A stretch of 64,000 nt of DNA, taken from positions 578,501 to 642,500 of the forward strand of contig CP102274.1 in NCBI GenBank assembly GCA_025149285.1. Reading direction: 5' to 3'. Source of the stretch: Hungatella hathewayi (GTDB lineage Bacteria > Bacillota > Clostridia > Lachnospirales > Lachnospiraceae). A model generated the notes under the pieces. That model searched no databases. It was not told where the DNA came from and saw only the letters and a program-made list of their open reading frames with translations. The position numbers and the translations under genes are program-made. Of the stretch, positions 17,728-25,730 are shown piece by piece. Every line of letters starts with the position of its first letter. Within the stretch, counting starts at the first letter, position 1.

Positions 17728-17756
17728 TTGACATATATAATAAATATGGCTTATAT
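17728..17756 (+). promoter_or_regulatory. Promoter for the small-protein/GHKL/nuclease operon
   Basis: A perfect TTGACA (17728-17733), a 17-base spacer and TTATAT (17751-17756) lie 43 bases before the small gene at 17800. It shows that the effector genes can be transcribed separately from the methyltransferase. Confidence 0.75.
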
Positions 17757-17799
17757 TGGAGACAGGTACTAAAATGAGTATATTGTATGGAGGTATAGC

Positions 17800-18033
17800 A
17801 TGAAGAGCGAAGAAACCAAGAGAGATAAATTTGTAAGAATTGCAGAAGCAAGAACAAATAAGATTATTAATATGATTCAATTACTGGGGAATTGTTCGAA
17901 TCAGAGCTTGTATGAGTATTCGCAGAAAGATGTAAATAAGATATTTAATACGATTCAAGCAGAATTGGATGAAGCAAAGAAGAGATATAGCAAACAGGAT
18001 AGCCAAAAAGGAAGTATATTTACACTTGATTAA
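17800..18033 (+). CDS. Small conserved-type protein of unknown function in the defence operon
   Basis: The 77-residue protein begins MKSEETKRDKFVRIAEARTNKII, is highly charged, and should be mostly alpha-helical with two long helices. GGAGG precedes its ATG by six bases. I recall short proteins with the KRDKFVRIAEARTNKII-like start next to restriction and phage-defence genes, but I cannot attach a function. Its size and helical content would suit a DNA-binding or adaptor subunit, or an antitoxin-like inhibitor. It is the first gene behind the second promoter and lies 20 bases before the GHKL ATPase gene. Confidence 0.75.
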   Translation: MKSEETKRDKFVRIAEARTNKIINMIQLLGNCSNQSLYEYSQKDVNKIFNTIQAELDEAKKRYSKQDSQKGSIFTLD

Positions 18034-18053
18034 TAGTATGGAGGGAATACATT

Positions 18054-19991
18054 ATGTTTCAGTGGAGGGAAAATTTTCAATGGATTTTTTCTGATCTGGG
18101 ATCGTCAGATAAGGTTGGTGTAAATGAGTCGGGTATAGGAATATTTAAAAGACAGCCATATAAAGGGCTTGCAAAAGAGATTTTACAAAATGTTACAGAT
18201 GCGAAGAATCCGGAACTTCCGGATGAAGTACCAGTGAGAGCAAAATTTGAATTGATATATGTCGATTTGGATGATATTCCTGGTCATGAAAGGTTGAGAG
18301 AAGTCATTCATAAGTGCTCAGAGTATTATTCGGTTGGCGATGATGGTGAAAAACTGAGAACCATTCGAGATGCTGCAGATAATTATTTATCTGGTTCTAT
18401 AAAAGTTCCGGTTTTAAAAATTAGTGACTATAATACAACAGGGCTGAGAGGCGTAAAAGAAGAAACTGGAAGTAACTGGACAGGACTTGTACGAGAACGT
18501 AGTGCTACTAATAAGTCAAATACTTCTAGTGGTGCTTTTGGGGTAGGTAAATTTGCTCCATATAATTTTACATCTATAAGAACAGTGTTGTATTCAACGA
18601 AAACAATTAATGATGAATATGCCTTTCAGGGAAAAGCTATTCTTACTACTTTTAAAGAAGATGGGAAAAACAAGCAGAATATAGGATTATTTGCAAATAA
18701 AGACAGTGAAGATTTTGATGCTGTGTTTGATGTCAATGATATTGCGCCTGTATTTAGAAGAACAGAGCCTGGTACCGATATTTTTGTGCTTGGATTTGTG
18801 AAGGAAGATGAAGATACCTGGATAGAGCAGTCAGCAATCAGTGTAATTGAGTATTTTTTCTACTCTATTTATCGTGGGAAACTTGAGGTGGAGATCCGGG
18901 ATGGTGAGAAGGTTGTGAAGATTACTCAGAATAACCTTGGAGAGATGATTGCATTTTATGATAAGTATTGTAAAGAACATATGGCAGATGATACTGCTTT
19001 TAAATTTACAGCACCATCTTATTGGAGGCTGTTGCAGGATAGCAGACATAAAATTATCAAGGCTCCATTTGAATACAATGGCAAGAGTATGGGAAATTAT
19101 GAACTTTACCTTCTGACTGGGGAGGATGCTGCTGAAAAGAAAGTATTGGAAATGCGCCAAGCAGGAATGAAAATTAGAGAAGATTGTGCATTTAGAATTC
19201 CTATAAACTTTACTGCGATATTTATTGCTACTGGTGAGGGGGCAGCATCACAGGATCCTAAGGATAATATTAGCAGCTTTCTCAGAAAGTGTGAAAATCA
19301 GGCACATGATGACTGGGCAGCAGACGAATATAAGGAAGAGAAGACGAAAGCAAAGGGAATTATCAATAAGGTACATCAAATAATTCTTGATGCAGTTAAG
19401 GCAGAGATGCCTGATTTTGGAGATGAGTCAGTTGATGCTTTTGGATTAAGCGAGTTTCTGCCAAATGAAGAAGCAGATGATGACCAAAAAGAAGAAAAAG
19501 TTTTTTCCGACTTCAGGCCGCTTGCATTTGAGATACAGAGCGTAAAAACTGGAAAAAGAAGAAGGCAAGCTGACATAAGTATGAAAAAAAATGGCGGTTC
19601 GAAGCATAAGAAGGAGGTAGAGGAAGTCAAGAGAAAATACCATAAGAATGCAAATAATAAAAAGGGAACTGGAACCGGTAAGGCATCTGAAATATTGATA
19701 TCTAGTATAAAAACTCCATTTAATAAGACTTCTGGCGAGTATCAAATTTCATTTGTGCTAGATGAAAATGCTGAAAATTTAGCTATAGGAATCAAAATTG
19801 GAAGTGATGATGATAATTTATCAAAAGCTAATATTTCTGAGGCAATAATGGATGGAAAAAAACTTGCTATAAAAAATGGTTTGATAGAGTTGGAGGGAGG
19901 CCATAATGAAGGCGAAAAAAATATTATAAGAGTAAGGCTAGAAGAAAAGACGAGAAAAACGTTGGAGGTGCGAGCATATGCTAAATGTTAA
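18054..19991 (+). CDS. GHKL ATPase of the MORC/MutL-like defence type
   Basis: The 645-residue protein has a GHKL ATP-binding fold in residues 1-260. The N box is KEILQNVTDAK (Glu42, Asn46, Asp49). The G1 region is LKISDYNTTGLRG (Asp125), and the lid glycine motif is SGAFGVGKFAP (residues 159-169). A second alpha/beta domain follows, then a lysine-rich low-complexity stretch (about 505-555) and a beta-rich C-terminal domain. Such ATPases, related to MutL and eukaryotic MORC, were recognised in restriction-modification operons together with Dcm, Vsr and helicase genes. Here it probably opens and closes as an ATP-driven clamp on DNA and licenses the nucleases. It overlaps the next gene by 14 bases. 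Biochemical role is inferred. Confidence 0.82.
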   Translation: MFQWRENFQWIFSDLGSSDKVGVNESGIGIFKRQPYKGLAKEILQNVTDAKNPELPDEVPVRAKFELIYVDLDDIPGHERLREVIHKCSEYYSVGDDGEKLRTIRDAADNYLSGSIKVPVLKISDYNTTGLRGVKEETGSNWTGLVRERSATNKSNTSSGAFGVGKFAPYNFTSIRTVLYSTKTINDEYAFQGKAILTTFKEDGKNKQNIGLFANKDSEDFDAVFDVNDIAPVFRRTEPGTDIFVLGFVKEDEDTWIEQSAISVIEYFFYSIYRGKLEVEIRDGEKVVKITQNNLGEMIAFYDKYCKEHMADDTAFKFTAPSYWRLLQDSRHKIIKAPFEYNGKSMGNYELYLLTGEDAAEKKVLEMRQAGMKIREDCAFRIPINFTAIFIATGEGAASQDPKDNISSFLRKCENQAHDDWAADEYKEEKTKAKGIINKVHQIILDAVKAEMPDFGDESVDAFGLSEFLPNEEADDDQKEEKVFSDFRPLAFEIQSVKTGKRRRQADISMKKNGGSKHKKEVEEVKRKYHKNANNKKGTGTGKASEILISSIKTPFNKTSGEYQISFVLDENAENLAIGIKIGSDDDNLSKANISEAIMDGKKLAIKNGLIELEGGHNEGEKNIIRVRLEEKTRKTLEVRAYAKC

Positions 19992-20835
19992 TATTAACTA
20001 TCCGTATCCTGTAATTCGTGAGTATACAGATGATTATCAAGGAACGAATTTTATTGGCGAACTCAAAGTACTACTTGAGCCAGATGGATATGCTGTGCAT
20101 ACAAACTTTGAAATAAATAACAAAGAGATTCAACTTTTGCTTAGCAAAAATATTCTTACATATGCATTAGAAGTACAATGTGTATCTACTTGGTTTAGAA
20201 AACTGTATCTGATCCAGGAAAGCAAAGTAATCAGACTAGATCCACAGATGATTCACGAAAGAGTTGAGCTGATGCCATGTATAGTCGTAGCGACGGCGAT
20301 TGAAGGATTTGCAAATGAAGACTTTGCAGAAGAATATCAGGGCATGAAGTTTGATTTAAATGCTGGAGATATCATAGGTATTGGACAGAAAAGAGTATTT
20401 GATGCATTGTATCAAAATGATATTATTAAGAATGGATCTTCCATCGTTGATGTCGGAGGAAGTGATAAGTTAAAAGAAATTCAATGCGATTTTTCCCAAA
20501 GTACTATTAAAATTACCTTGCCGATTGATCAATATGAGGACTATAGAAGCTGTGGATACAATAGATCTAAATACAAGATGTTAAATGCAATACTGATAGT
20601 GCCGGTACTTGTAGAAGGAATTGGAATTATAGCGGCAGATGAGAAAGATCCTGAGCATCAAAGCGGTCATGGAAATCGAGCATGGTATAAGACGATTGTA
20701 GTTAATTTAAAGCGCTTTGCCGAAAATGATGAAAGAAAATACTTGCAGCTACTCGAAACTCCTTTTGCATCAGCAGAATTGTTATTAGGTAATAACTCGG
20801 CTAAAGCACTTGATTTCCTTTGCCAGGTAGAATAG
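19978..20835 (+). CDS. Uncharacterised defence-operon protein
   Basis: This 285-residue protein is not recognised. It is predicted soluble, with mixed alpha and beta structure and no nuclease, helicase or membrane signature. Its start lies within the end of the GHKL ATPase gene, so the two are translationally coupled and probably form a complex. Two short conserved-looking patches are CSTWFRKLYLIQE (about residue 69) and YRSCGYNRSKYKMLNAILIVPVLVEGI (about 190). Proteins placed directly after such GHKL ATPases in defence operons are usually annotated as hypothetical. A structural or target-recognition subunit is a guess from position only. Confidence 0.8.
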   Translation: MLNVNINYPYPVIREYTDDYQGTNFIGELKVLLEPDGYAVHTNFEINNKEIQLLLSKNILTYALEVQCVSTWFRKLYLIQESKVIRLDPQMIHERVELMPCIVVATAIEGFANEDFAEEYQGMKFDLNAGDIIGIGQKRVFDALYQNDIIKNGSSIVDVGGSDKLKEIQCDFSQSTIKITLPIDQYEDYRSCGYNRSKYKMLNAILIVPVLVEGIGIIAADEKDPEHQSGHGNRAWYKTIVVNLKRFAENDERKYLQLLETPFASAELLLGNNSAKALDFLCQVE

Positions 20836-20843
20836 GAGACTTT

Positions 20844-21824
20844 ATGAAATTATATTTTTTTAAACAGAAATTTCTGGATATCCTTGAACAAAATATATCC
20901 GATAACCTTGATAAGTACCAGGAATCAGAGACGTGGGTAGATCAATATTTTATTGATATGGACAAGCCCAATTATTTTTTTGATACAGGAATAGAGATCA
21001 ATGATTATCAACTTATTTTAGGAGGTCCAGAAACTGATTTCCCCAATGCGAAGATTTTGTACGAAGCTTTGCAGGGACATATAAATTTAGTGCAAGCAAG
21101 TGATCTTAGATTATGGGCGTATATGGCACACAAACAGCATTGGGATTATATGCATACGAGATGGGGAATTGACATTCCAGACGATGAAGATGAAGCGGAA
21201 GGGGATGATACAAAAAAAACTCCGGCAGATAAAGCAATAGATCGTATTGGAACGCGATATTTCTTCAAGGCATCTAAGGGAAAAGCTTTTGTCCGCCAGG
21301 GGATAGCGAGATTATATTGGAGTGTTTACTTGACATATGATGAGAATAACGAAAATGGTAATCCATATGAGTATACAGAATACTTTTTCAGCAAGCAGGA
21401 TATATTCACATCAATTACAGAGCGATCTTACGCTAGAAATAAGGTTCTTGTGTTGGCAGCACTCAAAGAGTTAAAGAAAAATTCAGATCTATCGAGAGGA
21501 GAAGTACGAGCTTTTTTGGCTAAATTAAATCAAGCTGGTGCTATTACGATTTTAGATTTTCTTGATAAAACTCAAGCGGAAAAATTGTGTGAAAGTGTTA
21601 TGAGCGAAATTAAGAGTATAGCTGTATTAGAAGAAGGGAGCCGTTTTAGAGCGATTAATGATATTTCTGGTAAGCCATTTGGGCCGGAGATGATAATTAA
21701 AAATGGACAGGTTATAGCTGCTGGTAAAAAAATTTTAACGAAGCCTAAAAAACTGATTGGAAAAAAAGAAGGTACAAAGTTTAACATTTCTGGAAAGGAG
21801 TACGTTATTAAGGATATAAAGTGA
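20844..21824 (+). CDS. Uncharacterised defence-operon protein, possibly DUF6339-like
   Basis: ATG 20844 has AGGAGAC a few bases upstream and gives 326 residues; an in-frame ATG at 20820 lies inside the previous gene and lacks a site. The middle of the protein has the aromatic-rich patch RLWAYMAHKQHWDYMHTRW (about residue 90), which I tentatively associate with DUF6339, and a run of acidic residues after it. The last 50 residues form a small basic domain with several Lys-Lys pairs (KILTKPKKLIGKKEG) that could bind nucleic acid. No catalytic motif is visible. It stands between the GHKL/unknown pair and the HNH nuclease and should be part of the same system. Confidence 0.78.
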   Translation: MKLYFFKQKFLDILEQNISDNLDKYQESETWVDQYFIDMDKPNYFFDTGIEINDYQLILGGPETDFPNAKILYEALQGHINLVQASDLRLWAYMAHKQHWDYMHTRWGIDIPDDEDEAEGDDTKKTPADKAIDRIGTRYFFKASKGKAFVRQGIARLYWSVYLTYDENNENGNPYEYTEYFFSKQDIFTSITERSYARNKVLVLAALKELKKNSDLSRGEVRAFLAKLNQAGAITILDFLDKTQAEKLCESVMSEIKSIAVLEEGSRFRAINDISGKPFGPEMIIKNGQVIAAGKKILTKPKKLIGKKEGTKFNISGKEYVIKDIK

Positions 21825-21844
21825 GCGAAAGAAGGTGAAAAAAT

Positions 21845-22630
21845 ATGGAAAACGAAAGGATGGGAATAAAATGGAGTCGTGAAGAAACTATTTTAGCATT
21901 TGATTTGTATTGTCGCACGCCTTTTAGAAAGATTAGCCAGGGAAATCCGGAAATTATAGAACTTGCACAGCTGTTAGGACGAACTCCGGGGGCTGTGGGA
22001 TTGAAGATGCATAATCTTGCTCACTATGATCCCGAATTGCAGAAGAGAAATATAACTGCAATGGCACATGGAAGCAAGCTTGATGGTGAGATATTCTCAG
22101 AGTTTTCAATGGATTGGACAAATTTATCATATCAGGCTCAGCTTATCCGTGCAAAGATACAGAATAAGGATATATCAGAAGTAATAGATCTTGGTGATCT
22201 TGATGAGATTCCAACTGGAAAATATCGAGATTATGTGATGAAAACCAGGGTGGGGCAGTATTTCTTTAGAATGACAGTATTAAATTCGTACGAAAATAGA
22301 TGCTGCATCACTGGTTTAAAAAGGCCAGAGCTCCTGGTGGCAAGTCATATTAAGCCTTGGAGAGTCAGCGATGAGCGGACTGAACGTACAAATCCGACGA
22401 ATGGATTATGTTTGAATTCTTTACATGATAAAGCGTTCGATAGAGGGCTTATAACGTTAGATAAAAACTACAAAATTATTGTATCCAAAAAACTGAAAGA
22501 TACAGAAATGGATTTAGAAACAAAAAACTGGATTATGGGATATGCTGATCACCAAATTATTCTACCAGATAAATTTTTGCCCGGAAAAAAATTTATAGAA
22601 TACCATAACGATGTGATTTTTCAGAGGTGA
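21845..22630 (+). CDS. HNH endonuclease (HNH_2 type), probable restriction nuclease
   Basis: The 261-residue protein has a C-terminal HNH nuclease core: CCITG (residues 153-157), SHIKPW with His168, NPTNGLCLN with Asn186, and HDKAFDRG with His194. This matches the HNH_2 pattern of many bacterial restriction endonucleases. The N-terminal 85 residues (IKWSREETILAFDLYCRTPF, then LAQLLGRTPGAVGLKMHNL) look like a helical DNA-recognition domain. The nuclease residues appear intact. It sits between the DUF6339-like gene and a Vsr-like gene, each within about 20 bases, so it is in the same transcript. It is the best candidate for the cutting subunit of the island. Confidence 0.9.
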   Translation: MENERMGIKWSREETILAFDLYCRTPFRKISQGNPEIIELAQLLGRTPGAVGLKMHNLAHYDPELQKRNITAMAHGSKLDGEIFSEFSMDWTNLSYQAQLIRAKIQNKDISEVIDLGDLDEIPTGKYRDYVMKTRVGQYFFRMTVLNSYENRCCITGLKRPELLVASHIKPWRVSDERTERTNPTNGLCLNSLHDKAFDRGLITLDKNYKIIVSKKLKDTEMDLETKNWIMGYADHQIILPDKFLPGKKFIEYHNDVIFQR

Positions 22631-22634
22631 AAAT

Positions 22635-23081
22635 GTGGATAATTTAACATTAGAACAACGCCGAAAAAATATGCAGCATATACGCTCGAATAATACAAAA
22701 ATCGAAGAGATTCTTAGAAAAGCTTTGTGGAATAAAGGGTATCGTTACAGAAAAAATTTCAAGGATTTACCTGGAAAACCGGACATTGTAATCACAAAAT
22801 ATAAAATTGCTATATTTTGTGATGGAGAGTTTTTTCATGGTAAAGACTGGGAGGTTTTAAAACAGCGTCTTGAGAACAGCAATAATAGTGAATACTGGAT
22901 CAACAAAATCTCCAAAAATATGCATCATGATGATCAGGTAAACAAGGAGCTAATGTTTATGGGCTGGACTGTGATTCGGTTCTGGGGTAATGACATTAAG
23001 AAAAATACAGATGAGTGCATCAAGGTTATTGATGAGGTTGTCTTTAACATCAAGCTTGGTGATAACATTAAAGATAATTAG
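22635..23081 (+). CDS. Vsr-like PD-(D/E)XK endonuclease
   Basis: The start is GTG 22635, after AGAGGTG. The 148-residue protein follows the very-short-patch-repair endonuclease pattern: RSNNTKIEEILRKALWNKGYRYRKN near the start, LPGKPDIV with catalytic Asp50, then IAIFCDGEFFHG, and GWTVIRFWGNDI near the end. Compared with E. coli Vsr the Thr-His pair reads Cys62-Asp63 and the zinc-ligand cysteine after it is Glu65, so the zinc site seems absent. Classical Vsr nicks T:G mismatches left by deaminated 5-methylcytosine. Here it could do that for the partner methyltransferase, or act as a second restriction nuclease. Confidence 0.9.
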   Translation: MDNLTLEQRRKNMQHIRSNNTKIEEILRKALWNKGYRYRKNFKDLPGKPDIVITKYKIAIFCDGEFFHGKDWEVLKQRLENSNNSEYWINKISKNMHHDDQVNKELMFMGWTVIRFWGNDIKKNTDECIKVIDEVVFNIKLGDNIKDN

Positions 23082-23424
23082 GAAAGAAGGGATCTTGTTG
23101 CAGGTAATAATAAATATACTATAAGGCATTGAAAATGGGCTCTGAAAAAGTGAATTAAACCTATTTGAGGCGCATTTTCAGGTTGCTTAATCCACAATAT
23201 GCACTTTGTGATGTGGGTATCAATTAGCTTAAAATGCTGTGTTTTACAGATATTCTATAAGAGCAGACTGATGAGTAACTATAAGTGGGGGATTCGCGTC
23301 ATCTATTTTTCTAGGTAAGAAAAGTCATAACTATACGACCTATATTCCAGGCTGCATCCACAGCGGATCCGCAGATATGCAAAAGATGTGGAACGGCAGC
23401 TTGAGAAACTGAAAGGATAATCTT
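23082..23424 (+). other. Gap at the right edge of the island with a possible gene remnant
   Basis: About 340 bases without an intact gene. In one frame, an open tail from about 23329 to 23420 reads LYDLYSRLHPQRIRRYAKD and then VERQLEKLKG before a TAA. It looks like the last 30 residues of a helical, basic protein with no start. It may be the debris of a mobile-element gene left at the island's right end; this is uncertain. Confidence 0.4.
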
Positions 23425-24399
23425 ATGAATTACAGGCAACTAACCGGAACGTACCTTCTGGTATCGAATCTTTGTCTTGGAACTGTACAATTTGGTTCGG
23501 CAGTAGAGGAAAAAGATTGTTTTGAGCAGTTAAATGAATTCACAGACTCAGGCGGCAATTTTCTGGACACTGCCCATGTATACGGCGACTGGCTGCCGGG
23601 AGAACGGGCAAGAAGCGAGAGGGTGATTGGAAAATGGCTGAAGCAGAGCGGTAAGCGGAATCATTATGTGATAGCCACCAAAGGGGCCCACCCAAGGCTG
23701 GATTCCATGGAAGTGTCGAGGGTAAACCGGGAGGCAATTATGACTGACATGGAGGAAAGTCTTAAATGCCTTGAAACAGATGCCATTGATCTGTATTTTC
23801 TGCATCGGGATGATGAAAATGTCCCTGTCTGTGAGATTCTTGATATTTTGGAAACAGCGAGGAAAAAAGGTTATATCCGGTATTACGGCTGTTCCAACTG
23901 GAAGCTGGAGCGTCTGAAAGAAGCACAGAGAGCGGCAGAGGAGTATGGTTTTTCTGGTTTTGTCTGTAATCAGCTGATGTGGAGTCTTGCCGATATTAAT
24001 ACAGCCGGGCTGGGAGATCCGACTCTGGTTTGTATGGATCAGAAGAGTTTTTCTTATCACAAAGAGAAACAGCTTAGTGCAATGGCCTATATGTCGGTGG
24101 CTAAAGGATACTTCAGTAAATTGCTGAAAGGCAGTGCAATTCCGGAAAATGTGGCCGCTATCTATGAGAACGAGGAAAATTACAGGATTGCCGAGGAATT
24201 GAAAGCTTTGATAGCGTATGGGGTTACTCCCGCTCAGGCGTGTATTTCTTACTTTAATGGACAGCCGTTTCCAGCGATTCCGCTGGCCTCTTTCCGAAAT
24301 ATAGAACAGATGAGGGAGACGGTGGCGGGATGTGATGTGACACTGGGCAGGGATATCAGCAGGAGAATGAATGATATGAAAAGATTTGTAAGTGATTGA
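23425..24399 (+). CDS. Aldo/keto reductase
   Basis: The 324-residue protein has the (beta/alpha)8 aldo/keto reductase landmarks: LCLGTVQFG at strand 1, NFLDTAHVYG with the catalytic Asp and Tyr, VIATKGAH with the Lys, and LYFLHRDDE with the His. The rest of the barrel continues through NQLMWSLADIN and AYMSVAKGYFSK. It should reduce aldehydes or ketones with NAD(P)H in the cytoplasm; members next to sugar operons often act on sugar or sugar-phosphate carbonyls. It reads toward the DeoR gene and is separated from it by a two-way terminator. Whether it belongs to the nucleoside locus is not certain. Confidence 0.93.
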   Translation: MNYRQLTGTYLLVSNLCLGTVQFGSAVEEKDCFEQLNEFTDSGGNFLDTAHVYGDWLPGERARSERVIGKWLKQSGKRNHYVIATKGAHPRLDSMEVSRVNREAIMTDMEESLKCLETDAIDLYFLHRDDENVPVCEILDILETARKKGYIRYYGCSNWKLERLKEAQRAAEEYGFSGFVCNQLMWSLADINTAGLGDPTLVCMDQKSFSYHKEKQLSAMAYMSVAKGYFSKLLKGSAIPENVAAIYENEENYRIAEELKALIAYGVTPAQACISYFNGQPFPAIPLASFRNIEQMRETVAGCDVTLGRDISRRMNDMKRFVSD

Positions 24400-24406
24400 T
24401 GAAAAT

Positions 24407-24467
24407 GGAAAACAAAGCGGTGACAGTAAGAAAATCTGATCAATTACTGCCTCCGCTTTTGATTTCC
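24407..24467. terminator. Two-way terminator between converging genes
   Basis: An imperfect long hairpin: GGAAAACAAAGCGG (24407-24420) against CCGCTTTTGATTTCC (24453-24467), with an inner perfect CAGTAA/TTACTG stem (24424-24429, 24444-24449). It separates the aldo/keto reductase and the minus-strand DeoR gene. Confidence 0.75.
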
Positions 24468-24474
24468 CTCAACC

Positions 24475-25254
24475 CTACACCAAATACAACTTAATCCCCA
24501 CCCCCCGGATATATTCCTGCCACTCCTCCGCCAGATAATGATCGGTCACAATAATATCAATACATTCCAGCGAGGCAAAATACGCTGGCCGGATCTGGTC
24601 AAACTTGCTGGAATCGGCCAGCAGGATCTTGGTGACAGAAGATTTTATAACTGCCTGCATCGTAGATATCTCGTAGTTATGCATACATGTAATCCCAAGC
24701 TCCCGGTGAATACCCGCAGCGGACAGAAAAACCTTGTTGGCACGAATCTGATTAATCAGATCAATTGCCTGCTGGGATTCAAACATCTGGGCGTTGGGAT
24801 GGTAGAAGCCGCCCGGGAAGATCAGGCTGATATCTTCTTTGGTGATCAGTTCATTCAGTATATTCATACTATAGCACAATGCCGTCACAGGCATGCTGTC
24901 CGGAATGTAATGGGCCAGATGTTCGGTGGTGGAGCCGCTGTCAATGATGACGGTGTCATTGGGTTCCACCAGAGTTGCGGCAAATTTACCAATCAGCTCT
25001 TTCTGCAGGTTGCGTTTTTCTTTTTCTGATTCCAGAGAGTAGGAAGGAGATGCCTCTGACAGACTGCTCTGGGGATTAAACATGATTTTTCCGTTTTCAA
25101 AATTAATGGTATGATCTGCGGTCAGTTCTTTGATATCCCGGCGAACAGTCATTTCGGATACATTTAGATGAGTGGCCATCTCCTTTACGGTGATGCTGTT
25201 TTTTATCTTTAAAAAGTGTATGAAATTATTTAAACGGGTCTCTTTTTTATTCAT
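24475..25254 (-). CDS. DeoR-family transcriptional regulator
   Basis: The 259-residue protein begins with a DeoR winged helix (residues about 6-58, SITVKEMATHLNVSEMTVRRDIKEL). It continues with the DeoRC sugar-phosphate sensor domain, where TVIIDSGSTTEHLA and FLSAAGIHRELGITC are the usual phosphate-pocket regions. GAGGGAG precedes its ATG. It is read away from the nucleoside importer operon and shares with it a 512-base control region holding a minisatellite, a promoter and two inverted repeats. It is very likely the local repressor, released by a sugar phosphate such as deoxyribose-5-phosphate; the ligand is inferred from the deoC gene in the operon. Confidence 0.93.
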   Translation of the reverse strand: MNKKETRLNNFIHFLKIKNSITVKEMATHLNVSEMTVRRDIKELTADHTINFENGKIMFNPQSSLSEASPSYSLESEKEKRNLQKELIGKFAATLVEPNDTVIIDSGSTTEHLAHYIPDSMPVTALCYSMNILNELITKEDISLIFPGGFYHPNAQMFESQQAIDLINQIRANKVFLSAAGIHRELGITCMHNYEISTMQAVIKSSVTKILLADSSKFDQIRPAYFASLECIDIIVTDHYLAEEWQEYIRGVGIKLYLV

Positions 25255-25282
25255 GATTGATCTCCCTCGTTTTACTCATTAT

Positions 25283-25567
25283 GACTTTATTGACTTTAAC
25301 TCTATTGAATTTAACTTTATCGACTCGAACTCTATCAATGCTAACTCTATTAATGCTAACTCTATCGACGCTAACTCTATCGGATCGAACTCTATCAATG
25401 CTAACTTTATCGACTCTAACTCTACCAATGCTAACTCTATTGACTCTAACTCTACCAATTCTAACTCTATCGATTTTAACTCTATTAATCCCAACTTTAT
25501 CAATTCTGACATTACCGAATCTAACTTCACCAATTCTAACATTTCTCAATTCGATATTAACATTTTT
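25283..25567. repeat. 19-copy 15-bp minisatellite between divergent genes
   Basis: Nineteen consecutive 15-base units follow one another with no insertion or deletion. The consensus on the + strand is AACTCTATCAATGCT, with substitutions in most copies and three exact copies of this unit or of one-base variants near the left. The array starts about 28 bases from the DeoR start codon and ends about 115 bases before the -35 box of the importer operon. Because 15 is a multiple of three, several frames stay open on both strands (for example Asn-Ser-Ile-x-x repeats), but no frame has a ribosome site. Confidence 0.9.
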
Positions 25568-25650
25568 ACCTTAAAAAGTAAACGCATTCTCCAAAAAACC
25601 TCAATTATCCTACCAAAAACGTCAAAATTAACAATTTATCAGTAACAAAA

Positions 25651-25664
25651 TGTGAGTATTCACA
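25651..25664. promoter_or_regulatory. Candidate operator upstream of the importer promoter
   Basis: TGTGA and TCACA form a perfect inverted repeat around four bases (TGTGAGTATTCACA), 17 bases before the -35 box. It is a candidate site for the DeoR protein or a catabolite regulator. Confidence 0.45.
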
Positions 25665-25680
25665 AACATTTTTTCGAATA

Positions 25681-25709
25681 TTGACTTTAAATGTAAAAAA
25701 AGTTATCAT
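25681..25709 (+). promoter_or_regulatory. Promoter of the nucleoside importer operon
   Basis: TTGACT (25681-25686) and TATCAT (25704-25709) are separated by exactly 17 bases. The site lies 57 bases before the GTG start of the ATPase gene. Confidence 0.7.
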
Positions 25710-25730
25710 AAAACTAACCAAAAGGCAGAA

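Noticed and set aside
18054..19991. GHKL protein as a histidine kinase or true MutL mismatch-repair protein
   Set aside because: No phospho-accepting His box is present, and the domains after the ATPase fold do not show the MutL C-terminal endonuclease motifs; the setting is a defence operon.
25283..25567. CRISPR array
   Set aside because: Units are 15 bases, contiguous and without unique spacers, and no cas genes are present.
25172..25645. Open frame of 157 codons through the minisatellite with Asn-Ser-Ile repeats
   Set aside because: It starts at GTG inside the DeoR gene on the other strand, has no ribosome site, and stays open mainly because the repeat unit is 15 bases. Other frames on both strands are open for the same reason.
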